The notes under the pieces are model-generated. The model made no database searches, was not told where the DNA came from, and worked only from the letters and a program-made list of their open reading frames with translations. Positions 16,868 to 24,587 of a DNA stretch of 64,000 nucleotides are shown here, in pieces. Position numbers and translations under genes: made by a program. The DNA is taken from NCBI GenBank assembly GCA_019634595.1, contig JAHCBC010000001.1:1-64000 (forward strand), read 5' to 3'. The stretch's first letter is position 1; each line of letters begins with the position of its first letter. The stretch is from Akkermansiaceae bacterium (lineage in GTDB: Bacteria > Verrucomicrobiota > Verrucomicrobiia > Verrucomicrobiales > Akkermansiaceae).

Positions 16868-18997
16868 TCAGAAGCGGAATTGGAGGCCTCCGCCGAAGCC
16901 GTATTCGGAATGGTATTGGGAGATGAGGGAGAGCTGCTTGTTGAGCGTCCAAGCCGCACCGGTCGTCCACTCCCATTCGCTGCCGGTGTCAGACTGGACT
17001 TCCGCGAAGACGTTCAGCCGGTCGGTGATCTGGAGCGACTTGCCCAGCCCCACCCGGACGTCCCCTTCGGAGTCGATCTGGACGGTGCTGTCGATCAGGT
17101 AGGGGAGCCGGTATTCCACACCGGCGAAGGCACGGTCCGCCTCCCCGTCATGGTTGGTGAAGCGCCAGCCCAGCACGGTGGAGAGATTGGGATCGAAGTA
17201 GCGCTTCCAGCCGACCTCGGCCTCATAGGCGAACTCATCCCGCCAACCCATCTCCCACGCGGCGAAGAAGTCGTTGTAGGAATTCATCACCGTGAACTGC
17301 CCCTCGCTCATGTGGGACTGGATGGAACCGTCCACGAACATGAAAAGCGGGTCATGGTCATGGCCTCCGGCGTGCGGTTGGTGGTCTGCGGTTCCGCCAG
17401 AAGCGGTGATCAATGAGGACGCGGGGACACAGCATTCGTCCGTGCAGATCACATCCGTGCCGGGCTTGAGTTTTCCCTGGGGCGGGGGAGTCCAGTTCTG
17501 GTCCTGATAGGCGAAGATGCGCGTCATGCCCGCGTGCATGTGGTAGAGCAGGTGGCAGTGCAGCAGCCAGTCGCCGGGGTTGTCCGCGTGGAACTCCACG
17601 GTGCGCTTGCCCATCGGCGGCACGTCGATGGTGTGCTTCAGCGGCGCGTCTTTTCCCTGTCCGGCCAGCACGCGGAAGAAGTGGCCGTGGAGGTGGATCG
17701 GGTGGTGCATCATCGTGTCATTGATGAACTCCATGCGGATGACCTCGCCCTTCTTGATCGGGATCACGCCATCCTGCGCGTAGGTCTTCCCGTTGAAGGA
17801 CCAGATGTAACGCTCCATGTCGCCGGTCAGGCGCAGCTCGATCGTGCGGCGGGGCAGGGTGGCGGGAAAATCCGTCGGGTGGACGGCGCGGAGCCGTGAG
17901 TAGGGGGGCAGAGGACGTTCCGCCTCTTCAGGCTCGTGGCCGGCTGGCATGTCATCCATGTCCATTTCGTCCATGGCGGCCATCAGGTGGTGGTCCATGC
18001 GGTAGTTGTCCGGACGCGGGATGTCGGGAGCGGCATGCCGGTCACCTTCACCCAGAAAGACGGAGGCATGGCCGGAGCCGTCCTGTGCTGTGGCACGCAC
18101 CTCCCATTCGCCGGAGGCGGGGATCTTCACGATGACATCATAGGTTTCCGCCATCCCCACCAGCAGGCGCTTCACTGAGATGGGCCTGACAGGTGGTCCG
18201 TCCGCCGCGACGATCCGCAGCGGCCCGGTGGCGGAGTGCAGGTAGAAATACGTGGACGCCCCCGCGTTGATGAAGCGCAGGCGCACCGTTTCGCCCGGCT
18301 TCCCCGGGAGGTGGATGGCCCGCTTTCCATTCGCCAGGAAGGCGTCGTAGGCGACGTCGGAAATGTCCATGGCGGGCATCCGGGAGCGTTCGCGGTCGAA
18401 GAAGTCGCGGAGCGCCCCGGCCTTCGCCGCGCCGGTCAGGCTCTGGATGGAGCCTTTCTTCAGCTCATACCATTCCGTGCCGCGGCGCAGGGAACGCATC
18501 ACCTCGTCCGGACTCTCCGTGGTCCAGTCGGACAGCACCACCACGTGGTCGCGGTCCGCTTTCACCGGTTCTCCTCCCGCGGGAGCGACCACGATGGAAC
18601 CGTACACCCCCTCCTGCTCCTGCAGGTGGGTGTGGCTGTGGTACCAATATGTGCCGGAGTGCGGAAGCTTGAACTCGAAGGTGTGCGTGCCGCCCGGCTG
18701 GATGGGAGGGGTGGTCACATGCGGGACTCCGTCCTGCGCGACGGGCAGGACGATGCCGTGCCAGTGGACGGAGGTTTCCTCCTTCGTCATCCGGTTGTGG
18801 ACGCGGATGCGGGCGGTGTCCCCCTCGCGGAAACGCAGGGTGGGACCGGGGATGCCGCCGTTGACGGTGATGGCGGACACGGGTTTCAGCCCGTCGCCCG
18901 GAGTCCAGTTCTCACGGCGGATCTCAAGGTCGTATTCAACGACGCGGGCTTGGAGGCCCAGGGTGGATATCAGTAAAAGTAGGAAGATGGTTTTCAT
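16868..18997 (-). CDS. CopA-type multicopper oxidase fused to a CopB-like outer-membrane barrel
   Basis: About 709 residues from the ATG read from 18997-18995 (MKTIFLLLLISTLGLQA signal). Residues about 20-540 are a three-cupredoxin multicopper oxidase with all four copper motifs: HWHG (about 78-81), HSHTH (about 120-124), HHPIHLHGHFF and HCHLLYHMHAGM. A Met/His-rich linker (MDHHLMAAMDEMDMDDM, about 335-352) suits copper loading. After about residue 545 comes a segment of alternating aromatic strands ending in FGGGLQFRF with a terminal Phe, typical of outer-membrane barrels and resembling CopB. CopA and CopB are normally separate. Here they share one frame. Likely periplasmic Cu(I) oxidation tethered to the outer membrane. 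Confidence 0.85.
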   Translation of the reverse strand: MKTIFLLLLISTLGLQARVVEYDLEIRRENWTPGDGLKPVSAITVNGGIPGPTLRFREGDTARIRVHNRMTKEETSVHWHGIVLPVAQDGVPHVTTPPIQPGGTHTFEFKLPHSGTYWYHSHTHLQEQEGVYGSIVVAPAGGEPVKADRDHVVVLSDWTTESPDEVMRSLRRGTEWYELKKGSIQSLTGAAKAGALRDFFDRERSRMPAMDISDVAYDAFLANGKRAIHLPGKPGETVRLRFINAGASTYFYLHSATGPLRIVAADGPPVRPISVKRLLVGMAETYDVIVKIPASGEWEVRATAQDGSGHASVFLGEGDRHAAPDIPRPDNYRMDHHLMAAMDEMDMDDMPAGHEPEEAERPLPPYSRLRAVHPTDFPATLPRRTIELRLTGDMERYIWSFNGKTYAQDGVIPIKKGEVIRMEFINDTMMHHPIHLHGHFFRVLAGQGKDAPLKHTIDVPPMGKRTVEFHADNPGDWLLHCHLLYHMHAGMTRIFAYQDQNWTPPPQGKLKPGTDVICTDECCVPASSLITASGGTADHQPHAGGHDHDPLFMFVDGSIQSHMSEGQFTVMNSYNDFFAAWEMGWRDEFAYEAEVGWKRYFDPNLSTVLGWRFTNHDGEADRAFAGVEYRLPYLIDSTVQIDSEGDVRVGLGKSLQITDRLNVFAEVQSDTGSEWEWTTGAAWTLNKQLSLISQYHSEYGFGGGLQFRF

Positions 18998-19081
18998 GAT
19001 CGTGATGAAGTGATGCTCCCGGGAAATCGGGCGCATGGGGGATGGAAGCCACGGCGGAAAGTCCGTGGATCGCCCGCTTCA

Positions 19082-19438
19082 TCAGATCAGAAAACGCTGC
19101 AACACCGCCAGCCGCAGCCGGGGTGGGCCGGTATCGAAGACCGGAGCGGGTGAGGGAATCACCGTGCGGTCCGCCAGCAGCACTGGAAGCGCTGCTCCCG
19201 GAAGGGGTGGGAGAGTGGCGGAAAAAAGGGCGGGAAGGGGCGTGTCTTTTTCCGCCACCTTCTGGTGCTTCGCCGTGGTGCAGGCGCAGACGCTTTCCTT
19301 TTGCTCCTTCGGCTTCTTGCTTCCACAGCAGGAATGCTCCGCCTGCTTCACGGGCTGGGTCATGCCCAGGCAACAGCAGGCCGGACCCGCGATGAATATC
19401 GCGAGCATCACGGCGATGATGCAGCGGAATCTGTGCAT
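19082..19438 (-). CDS. Small secreted cysteine-rich protein of the copper cluster
   Basis: A 118-residue protein. Hydrophobic N-terminus MHRFRCIIAVMLAIFIAGPA with a CCC at about 21-23 that may be a lipobox or a soft-metal site, followed by HSCCGSKKPKEQKESVCACT (more Cys and Lys). The C-terminal half is Pro/Leu rich. It precedes the multicopper oxidase on the same strand (gap about 84 bases). Binding copper and passing it to the oxidase is a guess from the cysteines and position. Confidence 0.6.
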   Translation of the reverse strand: MHRFRCIIAVMLAIFIAGPACCCLGMTQPVKQAEHSCCGSKKPKEQKESVCACTTAKHQKVAEKDTPLPALFSATLPPLPGAALPVLLADRTVIPSPAPVFDTGPPRLRLAVLQRFLI

Positions 19439-19486
19439 GTTCCTGACGGTGGGAGTACCGGGAAGTCCGGTTATTCCCCGGAAAGA

Positions 19487-20905
19487 TTACCCACGTTTCT
19501 CCCGATGTCGCTTGAAAATTTCCAGCGTCCGCTCCCGCTCCGTCTTGTGATCCACGATGGGGGCGGGATAGCCCGGTGCCACGGACCCGCCGTCCTTTGG
19601 CGGAGTGTGGAGATTTTTCGCATCCACGGACGCCAGTTCCGGCACCCACCGCCGGATGTAGTCTCCGTCCGCATCATAGCGCGCGGCCTGGGACCATGGA
19701 TTCTGGATCCGGAAGTAGGGCGCGGCGTCCGCCCCGGTCCCCGCCGACCACTGCCAGCCGCCGTTGTTCGAGGCGATCTCGCCGTCCGTCAGGTGCTGCA
19801 TGAAGAACGACTCCCCGAGCCGCCAGTCGATGTGCAGGTCTTTGGTGAGGAACATCGCGGTGATCATCCGCACGCGGTTGTGCATGAATCCGGTCGCGAG
19901 CAGCTCGCGCATGCCCGCATCCACGATGGGGAAGCCGGTGCGGCCTTCCTTCCATGCCTGGAAGTTTCCACCCGGTTCCGCCCACCACAGTCCCCGCCAG
20001 TCCGGGTTGAACTCCTTGTCCAGCACCTCCGGGAAATGGTGGAGGATGGCGAAGTAGAACTCCCGCCACGCCAGTTCCTTGATGAAGACGTCGATGCCTT
20101 TCCTCCCGGCGGGCTTCGCCGCGGTGCGGGCTTTCATCGCCTCCGCATACAGCGTGCGGATGGAAATAAGGCCGAACCTCAGATCCTGGGAGAGACGGCT
20201 GGTTCCGGCCCGTGCGGGGAAATCGCGGTTCGCTTCATAGTCGCAGACCCTTTCTTCCAGCGCCGTGCGCATGCGCCGCCGGGCCGCTTTTTCTCCGGCG
20301 GGCACAAGATCCGCGGAGGGCGCCTCCAGATTCCAGAAGGATACCCCGGGCAGTTCCAGGGACCGGATGCCCTGTGGGGTTTCCAGGGAGGAGGGGGCGG
20401 CCAGTGGCGCGGGCTTGGCCAGTCCCAGCCAGTTCCGGCTGTAGGGGGTGAAGACTTTATAAGGGGCACCGGTCTGCGTGAGCACCTCATCCGGGTGGTG
20501 CAACGCCACGTCATCAAAGGCATGGAAACCGATCCCGACCCGGGTGCAGAGGGAGCGCAGCCGTTTCTCCGTCTCCTTCCCGTGCGGATCGGGATCCTTG
20601 TTCAGGTAGATCGCACCGGCTCCGGTTTCCGCGATCAGGCTTTCCAGTTCCTCAATGGGATCACCTTTCCGGAGGATCAACTTTCCGGAAACGGACTCCA
20701 CTGCTTCCGCCAGCCCTGCCAGACAATCGCAGAGGAACTGCTGCCGGTTCGGACCTGTCCATGAGTGTTGCCCTTTCCAAGTGGAAAGCACAAAAACAGG
20801 GACCACCGGCATGCCGGTCGCCGCCGCCCGGTTCAAGGCGGTGTTGTCCGCCAGCCGCAGATCGCGGCGGAACCAATGGATGACGCACTTTCCGTTCAGG
20901 GGCAT
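19487..20905 (-). CDS. phrB: Deoxyribodipyrimidine photolyase (cryptochrome/photolyase family)
   Basis: About 472 residues from ATG 20905 (MPLNGKCVIHWFRRDLRLAD); an ATG six codons upstream is also possible. N-terminal antenna-binding domain (CVIHWFRRDLRLADNTALN, about 6-24) and C-terminal FAD-binding domain: TSRLSQDLRFGLISIR, ELAWREFYFAILHHFPEV, WKEGRTGFPIVDAGMRELL, HNRVRMITAMFLTKDL, and NNGGWQWSAGTGADAAPYFR. The WxxGxTGxPxVDAGMR and NNGGWQW segments are diagnostic of CPD photolyases. Light-driven repair of UV-induced cyclobutane dimers in the cytosol. Apparently monocistronic. Confidence 0.93.
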   Translation of the reverse strand: MPLNGKCVIHWFRRDLRLADNTALNRAAATGMPVVPVFVLSTWKGQHSWTGPNRQQFLCDCLAGLAEAVESVSGKLILRKGDPIEELESLIAETGAGAIYLNKDPDPHGKETEKRLRSLCTRVGIGFHAFDDVALHHPDEVLTQTGAPYKVFTPYSRNWLGLAKPAPLAAPSSLETPQGIRSLELPGVSFWNLEAPSADLVPAGEKAARRRMRTALEERVCDYEANRDFPARAGTSRLSQDLRFGLISIRTLYAEAMKARTAAKPAGRKGIDVFIKELAWREFYFAILHHFPEVLDKEFNPDWRGLWWAEPGGNFQAWKEGRTGFPIVDAGMRELLATGFMHNRVRMITAMFLTKDLHIDWRLGESFFMQHLTDGEIASNNGGWQWSAGTGADAAPYFRIQNPWSQAARYDADGDYIRRWVPELASVDAKNLHTPPKDGGSVAPGYPAPIVDHKTERERTLEIFKRHREKRG

Positions 20906-20959
20906 GCCCCGCACCCTCGGCATAACCGGGGTGCATTGGAACCGGAAAGTGCGGTTGGG

Positions 20960-21220
20960 TTATACTTCGTTGAGGATTTTCTCGGCCTTCCGCACCGTAT
21001 TGGCGCTGAGCTTGCCATTGATCCTTTTCGCTCCCTCCAGGACACCACGGATGGCTCCCAGAGCTGTCTCGGCGACCGCGAGGGATTTCCTGCCGCCGCC
21101 GTATTTCTTGTCGGGGAAATATTTCGTGAAGGTCGTACCCGCCCGACTGATACAGAGACGCCACCCTTCAAAAGCAGCAGTCTCGTAGGTAAACCTCGTT
21201 AGATTGCGTTTGGATTTCAT
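20960..21220 (-). CDS. Small standalone AP2-like DNA-binding protein
   Basis: An 86-residue basic protein. The central part GWRLCISRAGTTFTKYFPD, then KKYGGGRKSLAVAETALGAI, follows the AP2 pattern: strand, W at the start, a Lys-rich hairpin, F/YFxDxxYGG, then a helix beginning ALxxA. In bacteria AP2 domains usually sit in integrases or homing endonucleases. Here it is alone. No partner gene is near. It lies divergent from rpoA with two palindromes in the spacer, which would be natural binding sites. Specific DNA binding is inferred. Confidence 0.65.
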   Translation of the reverse strand: MKSKRNLTRFTYETAAFEGWRLCISRAGTTFTKYFPDKKYGGGRKSLAVAETALGAIRGVLEGAKRINGKLSANTVRKAEKILNEV

Positions 21221-21245
21221 CTTCTTTCACCGTTCTACAATCTAA

Positions 21246-21285
21246 CATTGGAACCCGTTTGCATTGGAATCCAATGAAATTTCAT
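21246..21285. promoter_or_regulatory. Overlapping palindromes upstream of AP2-like gene, candidate operator
   Basis: CATTGGAATCCAATG (21262-21276, arms CATTGGA/TCCAATG) overlaps the perfect 12-mer ATGAAATTTCAT (21274-21285). CATTGGAA also occurs at 21246-21253, 16 bases before the second copy. They lie 26-65 bases upstream of the AP2-like start in an AT-rich stretch that must hold the promoters of both the AP2-like gene and rpoA. Confidence 0.4.
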
Positions 21286-21369
21286 GGAATTGCGCGGAAT
21301 TTCGGATTTTGCTCATTCTTCCGGGAAAAAATGCTTTGCAACTGGGGCTGGACCGGTTTTGAGTCTGCG

Positions 21370-21452
21370 CCCCGCGAGCTCCAAAATTCGCCGTAGGTCC
21401 TCCGTCACCCCGAAGTTCGGGGCGTCATCGCTCGCAGGAGGGTAACCCGGCC
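21370..21452 (+). promoter_or_regulatory. Possible structured leader of rpoA-rplQ
   Basis: The stretch before rpoA holds a strong small hairpin (CCCCGA-AGT-TCGGGG at about 21409-21423) flanked by GTAGGTCCTCCG and GCAGGAGGGTAAC, whose GGTCCTCC and GGAGGG parts could pair around it. A ribosomal-protein autoregulatory leader is conceivable; no known consensus was recognised. Confidence 0.25.
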
Positions 21453-21465
21453 ACCAAGAAAACAC

Positions 21466-22548
21466 ATGTCAGCCATCAAACTCGCTCGTTTCGAGCTTCC
21501 AAACCGCCTCGTCCGCAACGAGGAAACCGCCACGGACACTTACGCCCAATTCGTCGCCGAACCCTTCGAGCGCGGATACGGCCACACCGTCGGCAACTCC
21601 CTCCGCCGCGTCCTGCTTTCCTCCCTGGAAGGCGCGTCGATCACTTCGGTCCGCATCGCAGGCGTCCAGCACGAATTTTCCAGCCTTCCGGGCGTCGTCG
21701 AAGACGTCACGGACATCGTCCTCAACCTGAAGAAGGTCAAATTCTCCCACAACGAGAAGGAGCCACGCATCCTCTCCATCAAGGTGGAGAAAGAAGGCGT
21801 CGTCACCGCCGGTGACATCCAGGGCGACCATATCTACGACGTGGTCAACAAGGACCAGATCATCTGCACCCTCGACAAGAAGGTGAAGTTCGACGCCGAG
21901 TTCGAAGTCCGCGTCGGCCGTGGTTTCTCCACCGGTGACGAGAACAAGCGCAAGGACCAGCCGATCGGCGTCATCGCCATCGACTCGATCTTCTCCCCGG
22001 TGACCCGCGTGAAATACTCCGTGGACACCACCCGGGTCGGCCAGATGACCGACTTCGACAAGCTCACCCTCGACATCTGGACCGACGGCCGCGTGACCCC
22101 GCAGGACGCGCTGCTCCAGGCCTCCGCGATCCTCCGCCACCACCTCGACGTCTTCGTCAACTACGACGAGAACGCCGTGGACTTCGAAGAGGCTCCGGCC
22201 GAATCGAGCGAAGAGAACGCCGCCCTCAAGAAGCTTCTCAACATGTCCGTCAACGAGATCGAGCTTTCGGTCCGTGCGGCGAACTGCCTGAACAACGCGA
22301 ACATCACCTCCGTCGGCCAGCTCGCCATGAAGTCGGAAGCGGAGATGCTCAAGTACCGCAACTTCGGCAAAAAGTCCCTCAACGAAATCAAGGACAAGCT
22401 CGTCGAGCTGGGCCTTGGTCTCGGAATGACCTTCGATTCATCGCTGCTTTCCGGTCCGGTCGCCGCCTCGCGTGCGCCTCGCCTCGGTGCGGAAGACGAA
22501 GCACCGGTCGGCCTCGCCGATCTGATCGCCCAGAACCTCGACGACTAA
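21466..22548 (+). CDS. rpoA: RNA polymerase alpha subunit
   Basis: A 360-residue protein. N-terminal dimerisation domain: FVAEPFERGYGHTVGNSLRR (about 24-43), the conserved alpha signature, then SLEGASITSVRIAGVQHEFS. The C-terminal domain that contacts UP elements and activators is at about 255-330 (NEIELSVRAANCLNNANI, LKYRNFGKKSLNEIKDKL). A short tail follows, making it slightly longer than most alphas. rplQ follows 28 bases later, the usual partner. Unusually, the genes for S13, S11 and S4 that normally precede rpoA are absent. An AP2-like gene and a photolyase gene stand upstream instead. Confidence 0.97.
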   Translation: MSAIKLARFELPNRLVRNEETATDTYAQFVAEPFERGYGHTVGNSLRRVLLSSLEGASITSVRIAGVQHEFSSLPGVVEDVTDIVLNLKKVKFSHNEKEPRILSIKVEKEGVVTAGDIQGDHIYDVVNKDQIICTLDKKVKFDAEFEVRVGRGFSTGDENKRKDQPIGVIAIDSIFSPVTRVKYSVDTTRVGQMTDFDKLTLDIWTDGRVTPQDALLQASAILRHHLDVFVNYDENAVDFEEAPAESSEENAALKKLLNMSVNEIELSVRAANCLNNANITSVGQLAMKSEAEMLKYRNFGKKSLNEIKDKLVELGLGLGMTFDSSLLSGPVAASRAPRLGAEDEAPVGLADLIAQNLDD

Positions 22549-22576
22549 ACACTTCAAATAGAAACGGAAGCATCCG

Positions 22577-23065
22577 ATGAGACATCGACGCAACACCACC
22601 AAGCTCAAACGCTCCGCCTCCCACCGCCGGTCCCTGCTCGCCAACCTGGTTGGCAGCCTGATCGAGCACGGGCGCATCAAAACCACCCTCGGCAAGGCGA
22701 AAGCCCTCCGTCCGGTGGCTGAAAAGCTGGTCACCCTCGCCAAGCGCGACGACCTGCACTCCCGCCGCCTCGCCATCGCCTTCCTCTATGAGAAGGACCT
22801 GGTGAAGAAGCTGTTCTCCGAAGTGGCTCCCGCCTCCAAGGACCGCCAGGGTGGCTACACCCGCATCACCAAGCTGGGCGTCCGCTCCAGCGACGCCGCA
22901 CCGATGGCGATCATCGAGTGGGTTGACCAGGCCGAAGCCAAGGCTGAGGAAGCCCCGGTCGAAGTGGTGGAAGAGAAAGCCGCTCCTGCTCCCAAGGCGA
23001 AGAAGGCCGCCAAGAAAAAGGCCGCTGAGTCCGAAGAAGCCGCTCCCGCCGCCGAAGCTGAATAA
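22577..23065 (+). CDS. rplQ: 50S ribosomal protein L17
   Basis: A 162-residue protein. The first 120 residues are a standard L17 (MRHRRNTTKLKRSASHRRSL, NLVGSLIEHGRIKTTLGKAK, RLAIAFL, GGYTRITKLGVRSSDAAPMA). The last 40 or so form a Lys/Ala/Glu-rich tail (APKAKKAAKKKAAESEEAAP) absent from E. coli L17 and probably disordered. A strong intrinsic terminator follows at 23097, ending the rpoA-rplQ transcript. Confidence 0.96.
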   Translation: MRHRRNTTKLKRSASHRRSLLANLVGSLIEHGRIKTTLGKAKALRPVAEKLVTLAKRDDLHSRRLAIAFLYEKDLVKKLFSEVAPASKDRQGGYTRITKLGVRSSDAAPMAIIEWVDQAEAKAEEAPVEVVEEKAAPAPKAKKAAKKKAAESEEAAPAAEAE

Positions 23066-23096
23066 GCTCCCGCGATAGGATACCGATCATTTGAAG

Positions 23097-23128
23097 CCGC
23101 CCGTGGTCCGCCACGGGCGGTTTTTTTT
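23097..23128 (+). terminator. Strong intrinsic terminator after rplQ
   Basis: Perfect 10-bp stem CCGCCCGTGG / CCACGGGCGG with loop TCCG, followed by eight Ts. 31 bases after the rplQ stop. Confidence 0.93.
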
Positions 23129-23129
23129 G

Positions 23130-23433
23130 TGGAGGAGGGACATTGCGGAGAGCCGCCAGGGGCGGATCTGTCCCGGGATGTCTTTGCTCTGTGTTCCCAT
23201 TGCAGCCGGGTGAGGAGGGAGGACACTCCTGTCCTCCGGCGGCATTGGCGAATGAAGGAAACGGCGGAACATTCCCGGATATGCCTTTGCTGTGGGTTCC
23301 CGTTGCAGCCGGGTAAGGAGGGAGGACACTCCTGTCCTCCGGCGGCATTGGCGAATGAAGGAAACGGCGGAACAATCCCGGATATGCCTTTGCTGTGGAT
23401 TCCCGTTGCAGCCGGTGGACAGGAGTGTCCACC
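23130..23433 (-). repeat. R2 tandem array, period about 103 bp
   Basis: A degenerate first unit and two near-identical units. The 20-base palindromes at 23218-23237 and 23321-23340 read GGAGGACACTCCTGTCCTCC. A final palindrome at 23414-23433 is in the opposite orientation with stem GGTGGA/TCCACC. Each unit also carries a TTGCAGCCGGGT block and a GGCGGCATTGGCGAATGAAG block. The same unit, inverted, makes the array at 43896-44160. It ends just upstream of the squalene/phytoene synthase start. Confidence 0.85.
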
Positions 23434-23451
23434 CTCCTTACTGTCCCACCT

Positions 23452-24351
23452 GTGAACGACGACCTGGGCAAACGCATCCTCAAGGACGTATCACGCTCGT
23501 TTTACCTCACCCTGCGCATGCTGCCGCGGGAGATGCGGGAGTCCGCCGGGCTGGGTTACCTGCTGGCCCGCACCAGTGACACCATCGCGGATACGGAGGG
23601 TGTGGCGGTGGAGGAACGCCTTTCCCTGCTGGCGGCATTTGCAGCGTCCGTTGCGGAGGGTGCGGCATTGCCCGTGTGGCCGGAAAAATTGCTGCTCGCC
23701 GCCACACCGGGAGAAGCCGCGATGTTGGCCCGCGCTCCGGAGATCCTCCGGTGGCTGGCCGGCATGGAGCAGGGGCAGGCGGGACTGGTCCGGGAGGTTG
23801 TGGCCACCATCATCAGCGGCCAGTCACTCGATCTCACCCGGTTTGCGGATGCGGAAATGGGAAAGCCCGTGGCGCTGGCAAACGCGGCGGAATTGGAGGA
23901 CTACACGTGGTGCGTCGCGGGATGCGTCGGTGCGTTCTGGACGAAGCTGGGATTTCTCACGTTGGGAAGCCGCTACTCGACAGCGGGGGAGGCGGAGTTG
24001 TTGGAAATGGGCATCGCCTACGGCAAGGGCCTGCAGTTGGTGAACATCCTGCGGGATCTGCCGGAGGATCTGGCAAACGGGCGGTGCTATCTCCCCGTGG
24101 CGGATCCGTCCGACCATGCGGCGCTGCTGCGGGAGTATGGAATCTGGCACCGCCGGGCGGTGGAGCGGGTGCGCCAGGGAATGAGCTATGCATCCGGCCT
24201 GCGGTCACGGAGGCTGCGCGCGGCCTCCGTGCTGCCCGCTCTCATCGCGGAGGAAACGCTGGGTCTGCTGGACGGGAGGATGGGCGGCGGAAAGGTCAAG
24301 GTGCCACGAAGCGCCGTTTATCGCCTGCTGGTGGAGTCATTGCTTTTCTGA
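23452..24351 (+). CDS. Squalene/phytoene synthase family protein
   Basis: 299 residues from GTG 23452 (VNDDLGKRILKDVSRSFYLT). The longer in-frame reading upstream runs through the R2 palindrome and is rejected. Both aspartate-rich substrate motifs are present: DTIAD (43-47) and NILRDLPED (198-206), and SRSFYLTLRMLP matches trans-isoprenyl diphosphate synthases (head-to-head). It joins two C15 or C20 diphosphates. In this phylum squalene for hopanoid-type lipids is more likely than a carotenoid, but the sequence alone does not decide. No other isoprenoid gene is adjacent. Confidence 0.88.
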   Translation: MNDDLGKRILKDVSRSFYLTLRMLPREMRESAGLGYLLARTSDTIADTEGVAVEERLSLLAAFAASVAEGAALPVWPEKLLLAATPGEAAMLARAPEILRWLAGMEQGQAGLVREVVATIISGQSLDLTRFADAEMGKPVALANAAELEDYTWCVAGCVGAFWTKLGFLTLGSRYSTAGEAELLEMGIAYGKGLQLVNILRDLPEDLANGRCYLPVADPSDHAALLREYGIWHRRAVERVRQGMSYASGLRSRRLRAASVLPALIAEETLGLLDGRMGGGKVKVPRSAVYRLLVESLLF

Positions 24352-24461
24352 GGTTGCCGGAGTTCCGGTCCGGAACGCGGATCTTCGCGGTATGGGGTCC
24401 ATCTAACAGATCCCCGCGCTGGTGGAGTTGTCTCCGCGCGATGCATCCAATGTAAATGCCG

Positions 24462-24479
24462 CTACGCAACAATGCGTAG
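24462..24479 (+). promoter_or_regulatory. Short perfect hairpin in the spacer before the giant repeat protein
   Basis: CTACGCA-ACAA-TGCGTAG: a 7-bp perfect stem with a four-base loop, about 110 bases before the start of the 1271-residue protein. No T run follows, so it is not a normal terminator. It may be another palindromic repeat type present once here. Confidence 0.35.
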
Positions 24480-24587
24480 GGCCGCGCGAAGTTGTATCTT
24501 GTTTGGAGACATGTTTTTCGGTCCGGTGTCCGGCGGGGCAGTTGTTGGCAAGGACCAGCATGTTCCATCCCCTAGTTCTTCCCCGCC

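Noticed and set aside
23130..23433. CRISPR array
   Set aside because: Units are about 103 bases and nearly identical over their whole length; there are no unique spacers and no cas genes.
23395..23451. Upstream start of the squalene/phytoene synthase
   Set aside because: The extra residues are a translation of the R2 palindrome.
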